The position numbers were made by a program, and so were the translations under genes. From Capsicum annuum (Eukaryota; Streptophyta; Magnoliopsida; Solanales; Solanaceae), in contig NC_061121.1 of NCBI RefSeq assembly GCF_002878395.1, forward strand, positions 17,597,876-17,661,875: a stretch of DNA of 64,000 bases, written 5' to 3'. Within the stretch, counting starts at the first letter, position 1; the number at the start of each line of letters is the position of its first letter. The notes under the pieces are model-generated. The model did no database searches. It had not been told where the DNA came from and saw only the letters and a program-made list of their open reading frames with translations. Positions 12,441 through 23,155 of this stretch are shown here, one piece after another.

Positions 12441-12605
12441 AACATTATTTAGATTTCTTTCAAACAGAAGAGTCGTATGTCGCAAGAAATGAATGATTTG
12501 TTAGATTGTTCATCTGTAGCATTAGATTTCCATACTTGTATCAGATTTGCATCTATTGCATCAGATGTTATATCTGTCGCATCAGATGTTTCATCTGTTG
12601 CAACA

Positions 12606-13087
12606 CCATTTTTACCAAGACAAACAACAAATCAACCCAGCAACATCAACACATCACACACACACTAAGAACATCAACGGTGACCAAAAATCACCAACAA
12701 ATCGGAATCAACAGTTCGAAAACAAGAAGAAGAAATGCCAGAAATTAGGATTTTATTCAGTCCACAATTCAAATTTAAGCAAGAAATATTGAAATTGTTA
12801 ACAAATACTAGAAGAGTAGTTGGCTCAAGTTCCTCTATTCTTCATAATTTTTTACTTGTGAAAAAAGAAATGGGACAACAAAGAACTCGAAGTTGTTGTC
12901 GCCGGAGAAGTCTTCACTTCGATTGACGGTTGAAAGTCGAAAAGGAACTCGTCTGACTATTTGTCGCTGGATGTTGAAGTCGCCGGGGATTGAAGGGAGA
13001 AATTTTGCAGAACTGTTGGTTGGGAGAGAATTGGGAGAAGCGGGAGAGAGGGAAAAGAGATGGTTGATTTGAATTAAAGAGGGGTGT
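12606..13087. other. 5'-leader-like flank of the minus Ulp1 copy
   Basis: Purine-rich on the plus strand (GAGAGAGGGAAAAGAGATGG near 13040-13060), hence pyrimidine-rich on the minus strand. This mirrors the CT-rich stretch just inside the left terminal repeat and suggests the transcribed leader of the minus copy. No gene of its own. Confidence 0.4.
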
Positions 13088-13142
13088 GGGTTGATTTATA
13101 TTTTGAAAAGATTAAAAAGTTTTGAAAACATTAATCAAGTCC
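13088..13142 (-). repeat. right terminal inverted repeat of the Ulp1 composite
   Basis: Its reverse complement begins GGACTTGATTAATGTTTTC and ends AAATCAACCC, matching the left end at 2664-2720. It lies outside the 5' end of the minus copy, as the left repeat does for the plus copy. Confidence 0.5.
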
Positions 13143-13720
13143 ACAATTAACTTAATCAAGTTTTCTCATTATGTTTGACCCTTTAAGTTGGTCAATGTCA
13201 CCAAACTTTCATTCAAGACTTAAAGACACCTTTCCTTCAATTTTCTCCACTAACTAATATCTATAGAATGTAATTAGTAAAACTTAAACCATAAAGTTAG
13301 TTAGGAAGGGTCTAAGGTGTCTATATGTGAAGTTTTGCCTTAAGAAAATCATTTTTCTATTAAACGGATTGAAGTGGAGATTGAATTGGGCTCATTTGAA
13401 CCCAATTTAAAAATGGGTTGAGAATTACTCAATAGTAAATTATCTTAAACCCAACCCATTAAATATTGGGCAGGTTAGACGGATCAGCTCAATTTGGATT
13501 CATTTTGACACTTCTAATATACAATATCCTTATTCAACTATGTCTGTCCTTCAAAAGAAAATGGACATTCGATTAGAGCTTAAACCCCACTTATAAGAAT
13601 ACATGAGGTATATTATGTTGGCGCATATTGTCGCGAGAGAAGACTTATTTTATCATTTTGGAAGTGCTTCTAAATTTTTTCGTCTCATTTTGTTGTGTAT
13701 TTTTGTGTTTTTTAGTTTGT
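13143..13720. other. intergenic, nothing firm
   Basis: AT-rich non-coding sequence. A weak inverted similarity exists between GACACCTTTCC near 13227 and GGAAGGGTCTAAGGTGTC near 13304, which may mark an old MITE. Nothing else could be supported. Confidence 0.4.
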
Positions 13721-13734
13721 TACATTGGTGTTTG

Positions 13735-13858
13735 TTCTGAGCCGAGGGTCTATTGAAAACAGCATCTATACTTCATCTGAGTTAGTGGTATAACCTGCAT
13801 ACACTTTACCCCACTTTGTGAGAATACACTCGGTGTGTTGTTGATGTTGTTGTTGGAG
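13735..13858 (+). mobile_element. TS-SINE / RTE-LINE 3' tail
   Basis: Contains GAGCCGAGGGTCTATTGAAA, then ACTTTACCCCACTTTGTGAG, TACACTCGGTGTGTTGTTG and a TTG-repeat end. This is the 3' tail shared by the tobacco-type TS SINE and its partner RTE LINEs in Solanaceae. Only the tail is recognisable, so a SINE and a truncated LINE cannot be told apart. The same tail occurs inverted at 24395. Confidence 0.7.
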
Positions 13859-15430
13859 CTGCTTCTAGATTTCAAAACAAGTGTGTCAGCAGTTTCCAAA
13901 TTTCAACTGATGGCATTGAAAGGTATATAAACACTACGTTCGCATAGTCACATCTAGGTTAAATACAATTCTTCCAGGAAAGCAACTAGAACTTATCTAG
14001 AATCTACATCATCTAAACAAAGCACAATGAAGAAATGCAGGATTACAGTAATATCAAGACATAACTGCAAGAAATCATGGTTTAACTAAACAAGACAAAA
14101 CTTTTAGCAACAAAGCACAAGAAGAAATAACAAAACTTCATCTCTTTCCCCCTTTAAAAGTCATGGAGTCAATGATCCATCAACAATAATCTGTAATTCA
14201 ATGTTTCGCTTACCACTTTAGGATTATCCCACATACTGATAAAGTATTAAGGTCATTTAGAATTGCCTCATAGCACAAGCAAAGTTAATTTACACTCTCT
14301 TGAAAGTTGGTGTTGCAATTTCAGATTTCCTATACCGAAGTAGCAAGAAAGTCGACCACACAAGAATCATGCCTAAATGATAAGATAATCCGGGTAAAAT
14401 CATGATCGCAAGGAAGCAAAAACAATAGTACACAGTAATATAGTTCAATATGACTATTAGGGGCGGTAACCAGCAAAACTAAGACGGAAAGGTAAGCATC
14501 AAAAAGGATAAATAACAATAAAATGGACAATATTGTAGCTACCACAAAACCAGATTCCAAACAGCTAAGCCTGCACAGAGAGTGCAAATACAAATATGAA
14601 AGGGATAAATAGACGAATGCCACTAGGGAGTATGCAGCCAGGGAGGGACATTCAGCTTTCTGTTGATATCAGAGTTCACAGGTATTGCATTGGTATTTTG
14701 TGTGAAGGTCCTTAAGGATAGCCCCATCTGTAAGAAAATAACTTTTTAATGTGTTTGGAGCACAACAGGAGAAAATCTCAGAAAGGAACCAAAAGGTAGA
14801 GAATGAAAGCAGCATTACATTACTTTCAGTTTTCCTGAAGTAGCTTATCTGTTAAAAAACTTTGTTTGATTTGAAGAAAGTCTCTATGTTATTTATTCAC
14901 AAAAAGGCTAGCCTACCCAAATCACAAGGCTAAAAGATCTATCTACAAGGTAATGAGATTCAATTAACAAGCAAGAAATGAGATATAAAGAGCTAAAGAG
15001 AAATGAGCCAAAGTCATATGAAGAGCACAAACATAAGAGCTAATCTACTTTTTACCTACTCCGTGGAGCACATAGCTGAATGCAGGTGTGCAGTAAAAGC
15101 TTAACCATATTTTCCAACATAAAAAGGGTATTTTCCTCTGGGTCTGGGAACCAATGTTCTCCTCAGAATATCTGGTTGACAAGCGGCGCAACAGAATGCA
15201 CATCCTTTTATAGTACTATATTATGCAGAGGACAACATCTCAGTGCCGTAAAAGTGCACTGCACGTGCAGATACCCGACATTATGATGATACAATGGAAC
15301 ATTTAGTAGCATACATTCACAAAGATCAGGTGATTAACAGCAGCAGCAATACAACCAAAAAAATCTACTTCATTTGTACTGTCAAGTTTTCAAATGAAAT
15401 CAATAAAAGCTATGGATGGTTAAGGTAGGG
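13859..15430. other. intergenic, no gene recognised
   Basis: AT-rich sequence downstream of the SOD pseudogene. One minus-strand frame (14623-14330, 97 aa) is hydrophobic and compositionally simple, with no recognised motif, and is not accepted as a gene. No repeats of note. Confidence 0.5.
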
Positions 15431-15434
15431 GTCA

Positions 15435-15620
15435 CTACAGGAAAAATATAAAATTTATTTGTGATTCATAATTTGTGATTATGACATATCGACATTATTT
15501 GTTTTGTAAGTTCATAGTCATATTAAATATACGTGACACATTTCGTAGGACATATCTGAGATTATTTGTTTTGAAAGTTCATAATCATATTAAATATGTG
15601 ACACATTTGGAACCACAAAC
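15435..15620. mobile_element. CACTA-like transposon end
   Basis: The sequence CACTACAGGAAAAAT at about 15435 resembles the terminal repeat of plant CACTA (En/Spm) elements (CACTACAAGAAAA). It is followed by subterminal direct repeats: ATTTGTTTTGTAAGTTCATA and ATTTGTTTTGAAAGTTCATA, each continuing to a GTGACACATTT word, about 67 bp apart. No matching opposite end was found, so this is a fragment or a deleted copy. Confidence 0.4.
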
Positions 15621-16801
15621 GGGATGCAAATTAATAATGTGCTTTCAATGATTATTTTTTTTTTCTTTATTTGTCCATGTTTGATTTTTTACATCTATAA
15701 ATAGAAAAATAATTTTATTTATCACCCCTATTAGTTATAAATCTTGTAAATATTAAAGAATATACTGCATAATAATAAGAATAAAATAAATATAACATAA
15801 TTATTTACTTTTAGTATAGAGACAATATGTAAAAGTGGACCAACTGACGGTGTGAGTGAGTAATACTTGAACTTTTCTTCTTTCCAAAAATTCATCGAAT
15901 TAAACACCGTCAATATAGGTGAAGTAGTAATTGCTATCGAATTAAACACCGTCACTCTAATTATGCAATTCCCCTGAAACTTTTACTATATATTTTGTGC
16001 ATGTGAGACCGCATCTAACCATCCTATCATCACAAAATGATGAAAGCTAAAACGACAAACGATGCATTCTCAATTAGCCTTTCGGCTATATAGGAAAACT
16101 CCTTTTGCCCACAATTTTCTCGTCACAATACAAAAAGTTATGTTCACACTATAAACTAGTTAACTTTAAAATATTTTTACCCTTTTTATCCTATGTTTAA
16201 AATTCTATCAATATATTATTTATTTTCAATTCCCAATACATGAAATGGCTCATCAAACAAAGGAATTTGATGCTAATTAAGGACGATGGACTTATGTTTA
16301 TCGTTATACATTAATTACAATGGAAGTTATACATTAAAATAATGGAAAAATATATTTAAATTTTTTTATGATAGATGAGATGTGTGTGTGGACATGTTTT
16401 TTAAATATATATATATATATATTCAATGTGTGGATCCCCTACAAACTAATGCAATGCACTATATTTCTCTCCAATATTTCATTCTCATTGCTGTTGCATT
16501 TTATATATTATATCATTAATTTATTAATTAAATCACATCTCACTTCATTTGTACGGAGTTAATTTAGGATCACCTTTGATAGCGATAACTCAAAAGGATA
16601 GTGAAATAGCAACTCCAGTTACAAGTTTGAAGCAAAAAGCGTTGCATTCATTTGGTAAAGTGTACATACAAGTTCAAATTTAGTTCATCAAGAATCTCTC
16701 AGAACACATTCATGTAGCGTTTTATTGGCGGCCAGGCGAGGAGGGTGAATATGTTCATTCCTTATAATTCCGACAAAAGAGCTATTGCTGCTGCATTTAC
16801 T
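15621..16801. other. AT-rich region downstream of the SOD pseudogene
   Basis: Mostly AT-rich. A direct repeat ATCGAATTAAACACCGTCA occurs near 15894 and 15938. The part next to 16801 would be the former 3' untranslated region of the SOD gene. No coding sequence is supported. Confidence 0.5.
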
Positions 16802-19800
16802 TCATATTGGAGTCAAACCAACAACACCTGCATAGGAAAAAATCGCGATGAACATTAGCCAAAAGTATTATTTTAGAGCATCTATGTACATAGTACTCAG
16901 ACGATCCTAAGTGAATGAAGTTCGAGCAATTTCAAAACGGTGAAATCCAAGGACCTCAGAGATGACAGCAGTTGTAATAGAACTATTCAAGAGGAGGTCG
17001 CTGAGAACCAGGGAAAATAATGGAGATGCCGAAAGTGGGCAACAATTATTTTAAATCAAGTCTTCCCCGACCAAGGGTCAATATCAAGTAGCAAACGAGT
17101 AGCCTCTCTTCTGAAAGAATAAAGAGAAACATGTACGTGGTTTAACAAATCCAAATTAGAGGACAGATCTCAACTTGAACGAAGTTACCAGTCGCACGAT
17201 CTATGATACTTCTTCTAATGTACTTGCAATCGAGTCTTCCTCTCAACATATCCAAGTCAGACAAACCATATAACTTCAGAGTACATTTCCAACAGTTATC
17301 AGTGTTAAAGCAATGATATTCAGAAGTCTATACCTACACCGATAACAAGTAAACCCAAAATAAATCTATCACAGGTAATGGAGAGGGGCATGGTGATGAA
17401 CTACTCAGCAAAAAAAGAAAGGCACGTTTTCGGCAGCTGGCACCTGGTGGATAGCAGGCGGAATGGTGTAGGATGTTGGAGTTGGAGATAGCTTCAAAAG
17501 GTCACTCTTTTATTTATAACAAGAGCTTGAGAAGGTCTCTTTCTTTAGTGTGCTCGTTAAATTTTGAACCTTCACTAATAGCACAACAGCTAAACGAAAA
17601 GCAGAGCTCACATAAGGTGCAATCATGACACACTTCCCAATATGGTATACACACCCTCTGAAAATCGAAACATGACCCGCTCTACTACAGTTACCCTCAC
17701 AATGTGCTGATCTAATATAGGGTGCATATCATTCCGCCGTGAAAGCAACCACAAATATATGTAAAAGATATCCTAGATGTCAACGGTTGATTTAAACCTC
17801 TCTAGGAAGAATCAAAATAGCCCCAGAGATGAGCTCGCAGAACCTACTTGTATTCTATATGTCACATTCTTTTCTTAAGTGATGTTGTCATTTGTTCACC
17901 AGAGGTCTAATTAGTCGTAGTTTCCTTCTTCGGATATATTGTTTTCCTTCTATTCCACCTTGAGATCAGCTTCCTGAACAAGTTTTATGAGCTGCATTTG
18001 TACTATGTAGTTACCGACTTTTGTTTAATTGGCTGATATTTTGGGTGGCAAGACCCGAAGTCTATTCACAGAGACACGTGTGAGCACATACACATGAATT
18101 TCCATGGGGAAGGGCAAATGTTAATGGCACTATTGGAGTCCATCTCTGTTGGATTACACTGGGTGTGTAGCTGTTGTATACATCATGTGCAGGACAAAGA
18201 AATCATCTCATGCATCATGCTGCATGCAAGTATTCAATCTTGAATCTAGAATGACAATTAAGTGTGACATTCAATGACATGTTCGTTGCCAAGGTAGATT
18301 TTTTCTTTGCTTTTCAATATATTGTGTATAAGGAGAAGATAGCCAGTCCTCTTGGGCGGGCCGAGAGTGTTAAGTTACAAGGACCATATTCATATGCCTA
18401 GTAATTGCTTAATCAGATAAGCATTTAGGAATATCGGTCATCATATCTGATTATATATATAAGTTGAATCGGTATAATTGCGACTTAGTTAAAAAGGAGA
18501 GAAGAGCCACATAAACTAGCTAAATGCAGAAAGAGATAAGACAAACAAAATGCACCACACATTCAACGCAAAGATAAGCACCAGAAGAAGGACCCATTTT
18601 ACTTTTGGTTGTCTTATACACCAAAGAGATTTACTGGTCGGGTTTAATTTAGAAAAAAATAGTGAAATATTAAAATCAAGTACTCCCTCCATTCCAATTC
18701 AGGTGTTATATTTTTCTTTCTGATCTGCCCCAAAAAGAATGTCATACTCGGTCTTACTGCTTTTCCTTGTGCTACTCTGCCTGTTAAACCTTCGTTTGGC
18801 TGTCTTCTCTATATTGTCCCTATCTGATCCCCTCAGGTGATGTTAGGATACACTTTGACACAAGTTGCACTATCAGTTTATGCTACGCGTTCCCAAATAT
18901 TAAAATCTGGTTTCTGAATAACACTTACCAGAGTTACTGATTGTCTATCGATCATCTGCCTTTTCTACGTGTATAACCAATCTGGCTTTTTATTTGGTAA
19001 GTTATAACTGTATTCTGTGACTATTTCAGCTATTAATTAGTAAAACGATTGAAATAAATCCAACAACTGTACTAATCAAAGCACATATGATCTTTGCATG
19101 ATCAGCGTTTCAAGGAAGGAAAACAAAGAAGCATATTCATCATGTTTATGGTCGTAATCACCCACAACAGCTCAAAACAGTCTGCCTTTTCAAAGAATTG
19201 AAGAAAGTCTAAAACATGCATCTCCCTTTCTTTCCGCAAAATGGACATCTGTTTCCTAGCCCAATAAAGTTCTAAACATTGAATATTCTCAAAGTTATAG
19301 TCAAGGAACAACTTCAAAACAAGCTCTTAAGATTATCTTTAACCATTATAAACACCATGTAACTAGGGACTAAAGCAATACCAAGCTAAGTTGCACTGAT
19401 TTTAGCTGGCCTTACGTTTAGCAAGAATGATATCAGACCACAATTACACAAGAAGGAAGAGCGAGCAGCACGGGAAGGGGAGAAAGAGTGTTTCTTCTTA
19501 CCGCATGCCAATCGTCCATCCACATTGCCAGTGGTAATGGCCACCTACAGACAGACCACCAAATGACGATTAGCTCATGAAGGCACCACAAAGACCTCCT
19601 AAAATGTAAAGGTAGTATAGCAGTGTCGCAAATGGATTTGATACACTCGCAGAAGTAACATTTTCAAATCCACAGATTAAATGGACCAATATACGAAATG
19701 TAGAACTTTTACCCTTTCCGAGGTCATCCTCAAGCTCGTGAACTACAAGTGTTCTTCCAACAACTGAGTTTGGACCCGTCAATGGTATCTACTTGGTGCA

Positions 19801-19930
19801 CAAAAGGTGGAGTCAGTGAACTATCCTAAACTGTAACAATAACAAACATAGAGCAACAAAAGCGAGATCAAATGACCAGATAAGGTGGATGTAACAACCT
19901 GATTATCAATAATTGTTGCTTCAGCCACGC
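16802..19930 (-). pseudogene. SODCP (pseudogene): chloroplast-type Cu/Zn superoxide dismutase, 5'-truncated and frameshifted
   Basis: Four exons can be read. 19930-19899 encodes GVAEATIIDNQ. 19788-19713 encodes [20 protein letters not shown] followed by DDLGKG. 19544-19502 encodes the segment corresponding to GHELSLTTGNAGGRLACG. 16827-16802 encodes GVVGLTPI and TGA. All joins have AG acceptors and GT donors and phases that would fit. These are the C-terminal exons of the plastid Cu/Zn SOD, which converts superoxide to oxygen and peroxide. Two defects: the third exon is 43 nt where 54 are expected, an 11-nt loss that shifts the frame before the catalytic Arg and disulfide Cys; and no exon for the copper- and zinc-binding histidines or the transit peptide was found between 19931 and the GCK gene upstream. 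Introns are kept, so it arose from a genomic duplication or decay and not from retroposition. Confidence 0.8.
16828..19501 (-). other. last intron of the SOD pseudogene (2.7 kb)
   Basis: Non-coding. It contains TACTCCCTCCATTCCAATTC at about 18682, which looks like one end of a Stowaway-type MITE with no clear partner end. The minus frame at 19317-19102 has no recognised motif. Nothing else is supported. Confidence 0.5.
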
Positions 19931-20221
19931 CTGCATACAGTAAGCATAAGCAAGAATACTGAAAGTCATCATCTAATTCAATTCTTGCAGAAAAAAGAAT
20001 TGAAAGACTAGGACTGCCCTTTACTTCTTCTGGCACACTATATTCACTACTTATCTTCAGCAAACAATTGAAAACCAAACACTCATGTAATGCAACGAAT
20101 AACCAAATGACGTTAAGTTGGACTCAAACTTCATCAGTATTAGGAAGGTTAGAAAAGTTAGATTGTCCAGAACATTGGATTGATGTCATTGACGAGTAAT
20201 CAAAACAATGCCTCACTCTAT

Positions 20222-20345
20222 AACTAAGTTGATCGGACTCTCCAAAAAAGTTGCCGCACCCGCGTTAGATCCTTCAAAAATACAATATTTTTGGAGGATC
20301 CGACATGCACCCGTCAACATGTTTGAAGAGTCCGAGCAACATAGC
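20222..20345. mobile_element. ~120-bp foldback MITE (copy 1 of 3)
   Basis: Imperfect palindrome. The left arm has GATCGGACTCTCCAAAAAAG and the right arm ends TTTGAAGAGTCCGAGCAACA; the centre carries TTTTTGGAGGATCCGACATG. Similar copies lie at 29486-29606 and 30700-30826. This is a high-copy Solanaceae foldback family by my recollection. Confidence 0.75.
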
Positions 20346-21305
20346 TCTATAATACCATATTAATATTAAGATAACTTTGATAAGCTACACGACTAGCTCC
20401 TGCATCTTAACAACTGACCATAGGATGTAACAAAGATGCAATAACATTACCAGAGCTCTAAAAATGCAATCTTGCATTCTTATCTTGCTCAGTCTATGTC
20501 CTGTTGAGCACACAGAAATTAGAGAGTTAAAAGTTCATCTCACTGATCTTCAAAAGATTCAAACCAATAACCAACTAGCACTCCGATCAAATTTCATGAA
20601 ACACAGTTGAAAGTCAAAACCTTGCAGAAAGAAATAGATAAACTAGGGAAGTCATCGATCCATCTAATTTTCATTAATGCATTTATGAATTTTCGTTAAT
20701 GCATTTACACATAAATCAACAATTACTATACCAATTCAAACTGCAGTAAACTAACATCAAATTCTTATTTATCACAAAAGTAGATTATAATCAAAAGATG
20801 GAACTTACAGATCAAGAGATGAAGGTCATAGCTGGAAGATTTCTTCAGCTCATTCCAGCACCATTATATCATAAATCAAAAAAGACTACAGAGTCTGCAC
20901 TCTACACCCAATTTCGTGGAGTATACAAAAGACACAAGACAAATACACAACTAATTATTCAATTCAAGTGAAACTATATAATGTTAAAGTTTAAGGCAAC
21001 TTCAATACAATCATTGGAAATTATAACATAAATCAGAAGAAACTACAGAGTCTACACCCAATTCCCCCAAGTATACAAATGACACAAGACAAATGCAACT
21101 AAATTATTCAGTTCAAGAGAAGCCATATAATGTTATAATTGAGACAACTTCAATACAATTATTGGAAACTATATCATTAGCTAAAAGCCTCAATTCAAAA
21201 GAATCTCTCAATTTCCACTTTTTAAGTATCAAAATCACCTACAACCCCACCCCAATAAAAAAGATCAATTTTTCTGATTCTGCAGACTTACAAAGCCTGC
21301 TTTAG
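20346..21305. repeat. GCK-gene downstream region with a 157-bp duplication
   Basis: ACTACAGAGTCT at 20885 recurs at 21042. The following ~150 bp (TATACAAA.GACACAAGACAAAT, CTTCAATACAAT.ATTGGAAA) is duplicated with substitutions and small indels. The stretch lies 3' of the GCK gene and probably includes its untranslated region. No coding sequence is supported. Confidence 0.65.
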
Positions 21306-21959
21306 CTAAGAACTACTTGAAATCCCTTCCAATTTGCTGTCTGATGGCGCCGATCCCGTGTCGTTGCCTTCATTCTCTAGCACCTTCTCCTTCTCCTTCT
21401 CCAATTCAGCTTCTGCAGCTTTCTCAGCCTGTAATATAGGAGCATAATAATCAGAATGCACTTCCATACACTTCCTCAAAGCAGATGTAACCTCAAAACA
21501 CTTCTCCACTATATCCTCTTTGTTCTTCTCCCCTTCTTCAATACATTTTTCCCACTCAATAAATGAGTCTTTACACCCTCCTCCCTTCATAAACAAACAA
21601 AACCCACATTCACCCTCCTCCTCTTCTTCCTCTTCAGCCTCAATCTTGGATTTTAATTCTTGGGTGTCTTCAAGATTGGATTTTTCTTCTTGGGTATCCT
21701 CAATCTTGGATTTTGACTCTTCAAGATTAGATTTCTTATCTTGGGTGTCTTCAAGATTGGATTTTGATTCTTGGGTGTCCTCAATCTTGATATTTTTGTC
21801 CCCAATGTTGGATTTTGCTACTTGGGTGTCTTCAATTTTGGATTTTGGAACTTGGGTATCTTGAATCTTGGATTTTGATTGGGAGGAAGACATGGTAGTT
21901 GTTGTTGAATTGGGGGAGCTAGGGTTTGAATCTGAAAGTGTAGAAACAAAAGTTCCCAT
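21306..21959 (-). CDS. GCK-domain protein with twin CX9C motif
   Basis: Intact single-exon frame of 217 aa. Residues 1-27 are Ser/Thr-rich. Residues 28-107 form a degenerate repeat of about ten residues (K-S-x-I/L-E-D-T-Q-x-x). An acidic run follows at 109-117, then the GCK domain at about 118-176, then a charged helix (AEKAAEAELEKEKEK) and a Ser-rich tail. The domain has Cys at 118, 121, 129, 139, 154 and 164, so C129-x9-C139 and C154-x9-C164 form a twin CX9C pattern like CHCH proteins of the mitochondrial intermembrane space. Biochemical function of GCK proteins is not established; a redox-folded or copper-related mitochondrial role is inference. The first ATG is used because it opens the frame; Met23 is an alternative. 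The antisense strand is also open because of the repeat and is not a gene. No predicted signal peptide or membrane segment is apparent. Confidence 0.85.
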   Translation of the reverse strand: MGTFVSTLSDSNPSSPNSTTTTMSSSQSKSKIQDTQVPKSKIEDTQVAKSNIGDKNIKIEDTQESKSNLEDTQDKKSNLEESKSKIEDTQEEKSNLEDTQELKSKIEAEEEEEEEGECGFCLFMKGGGCKDSFIEWEKCIEEGEKNKEDIVEKCFEVTSALRKCMEVHSDYYAPILQAEKAAEAELEKEKEKVLENEGNDTGSAPSDSKLEGISSSS

Positions 21960-22760
21960 GGCAACAACTCATAAACCTCTTCTTAAACCCTCTTTTTCTA
22001 CACAGAATAATAATATTTTATTCGTTTTATGACAGTCTTTTCTTAACTTTTTTTTTCTTATGTAGAGTTGTTTTCTTTAGAAGAAAGTCGGGTCAAATTT
22101 TATTTTCGTTTTGGACAAGTTAGAGATGATTAGTTCAGGTCTACTTAGAATAGAAAAAAACATGGGTTTTATCCGATCTTTATGAGAAATAATAATTAAC
22201 TCTATAGAATACTAAAAGAAATTTATTTTTATTATCAATATAGTTATCAAAATTTTTCTTATTTTATAGATTGTATATTCATTATGAAATTCAAATATTT
22301 ATCTAAATAACCTCTAATCCTATGTAACATTTTAAAAATGTAAGCATAAATCTATTATTATTTTAATAATAATAGTTTTATAATTTTATATGTTTCACGA
22401 TATTAATCCGTAATAGAAAACTGAATTTTTAGTTTGAAAAGACGTAAAGTAATTGTTACACCGATTGTTTTAGGCGCTACACCCTTGAACTAAACTTACT
22501 AGTTCAGAATTAAAACGCCTAAAGCAATTGTTTTACGTGTTTTACCCTTGAGTTGGCTTTGTTAGTTCAGAATCATTTTTTAACTGTGAACAACTACAAC
22601 ATTGGTTTGAATAAAACTTAAAAAAAAACTAAATTACTTTAAGCGTTACATTTATGAGTTGACTTTGCTAGTTCAGAATCATTTTCAATCACGAACAAGT
22701 GCAACATTGGCTTGAATAAAACTAGAAAAAAGGGAAGAGCTTGGTCTGTTATGCCAGGAC
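21960..22760. other. intergenic with imperfect internal repeats
   Basis: Contains the GCK promoter and 5' leader on the minus strand (ATTATTCTGTGTAGAAAAAG upstream of the ATG). From about 22440 to 22740 there are three diverged copies of a segment with GCTAGTTCAGAATCATTTT, CAACATTGG.TTGAATAAAACT and GTAATTGTTACACC-like words. No gene seen. Confidence 0.45.
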
Positions 22761-23155
22761 AACACGTAATTGCTTTCACTTTATTCAACTTGAACAATAT
22801 ACATTTATGCAATTTTTTTAAAGTCTATATCTTTTTTCTGGTATACAATTAACAGTTTTCAAAATTGGCCCTTTTGCATCCTTCCTCTCCCTCCTTGTCA
22901 CTGCATATCTTGCCTTGTTCAAGGGACAAATCCAATACAACACTCTAAAAAGAAATCTGCATCTTCTGTAATCTGCCTGGTTTTTTATTTCTGAGTGTTA
23001 ACTTCTTTTTCACACTTTCTACTCTTCGCGTTCACCTTTAAGCCCAGAATGTAAGAACTTCTTGAGCTTAGATGTCAAATGTTGTGATATCAGGCAACAT
23101 TTGACATTTGCTAGCAGTCTGATACGGTAATGGGGTGAATGGATAATGTTCAGCT

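Larger units (their letters stand above)
2664..13142. mobile_element. composite of two convergent Ulp1/DUF1985 transposon copies with inverted ends
   Basis: Two decayed genes with the same domain order (DUF1985 region, linker, Ulp1-type cysteine protease) face each other tail to tail, plus copy 3493-6861 and minus copy 7872-11521. The outer edges are homologous in inverted orientation: 2664-2720 and the reverse complement of 13088-13142 align at roughly 45 of 57 positions by eye and share AAATCAACCC. Genes of this type are known cargo of Mutator-like elements in plants, but no transposase frame is visible here. The two copies are clearly diverged, so this is either two related elements inserted next to each other or an old palindromic element. 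No target-site duplication could be identified. Confidence 0.6.

Noticed and set aside
14330..14623. 97-aa hydrophobic minus frame
   Set aside because: No domain, no splice context and low-complexity hydrophobic composition; not separable from noise.
19931..20078. Minus-strand frame upstream of the SOD exon that could be a longer first exon
   Set aside because: The frame runs through a good AG acceptor and its upstream part does not match any SOD segment; it is intron sequence.
21520..21864. Plus-strand 114-aa frame antisense to the GCK gene
   Set aside because: It mirrors the coding repeat on the other strand; composition is explained by the repeat and no family was recognised.
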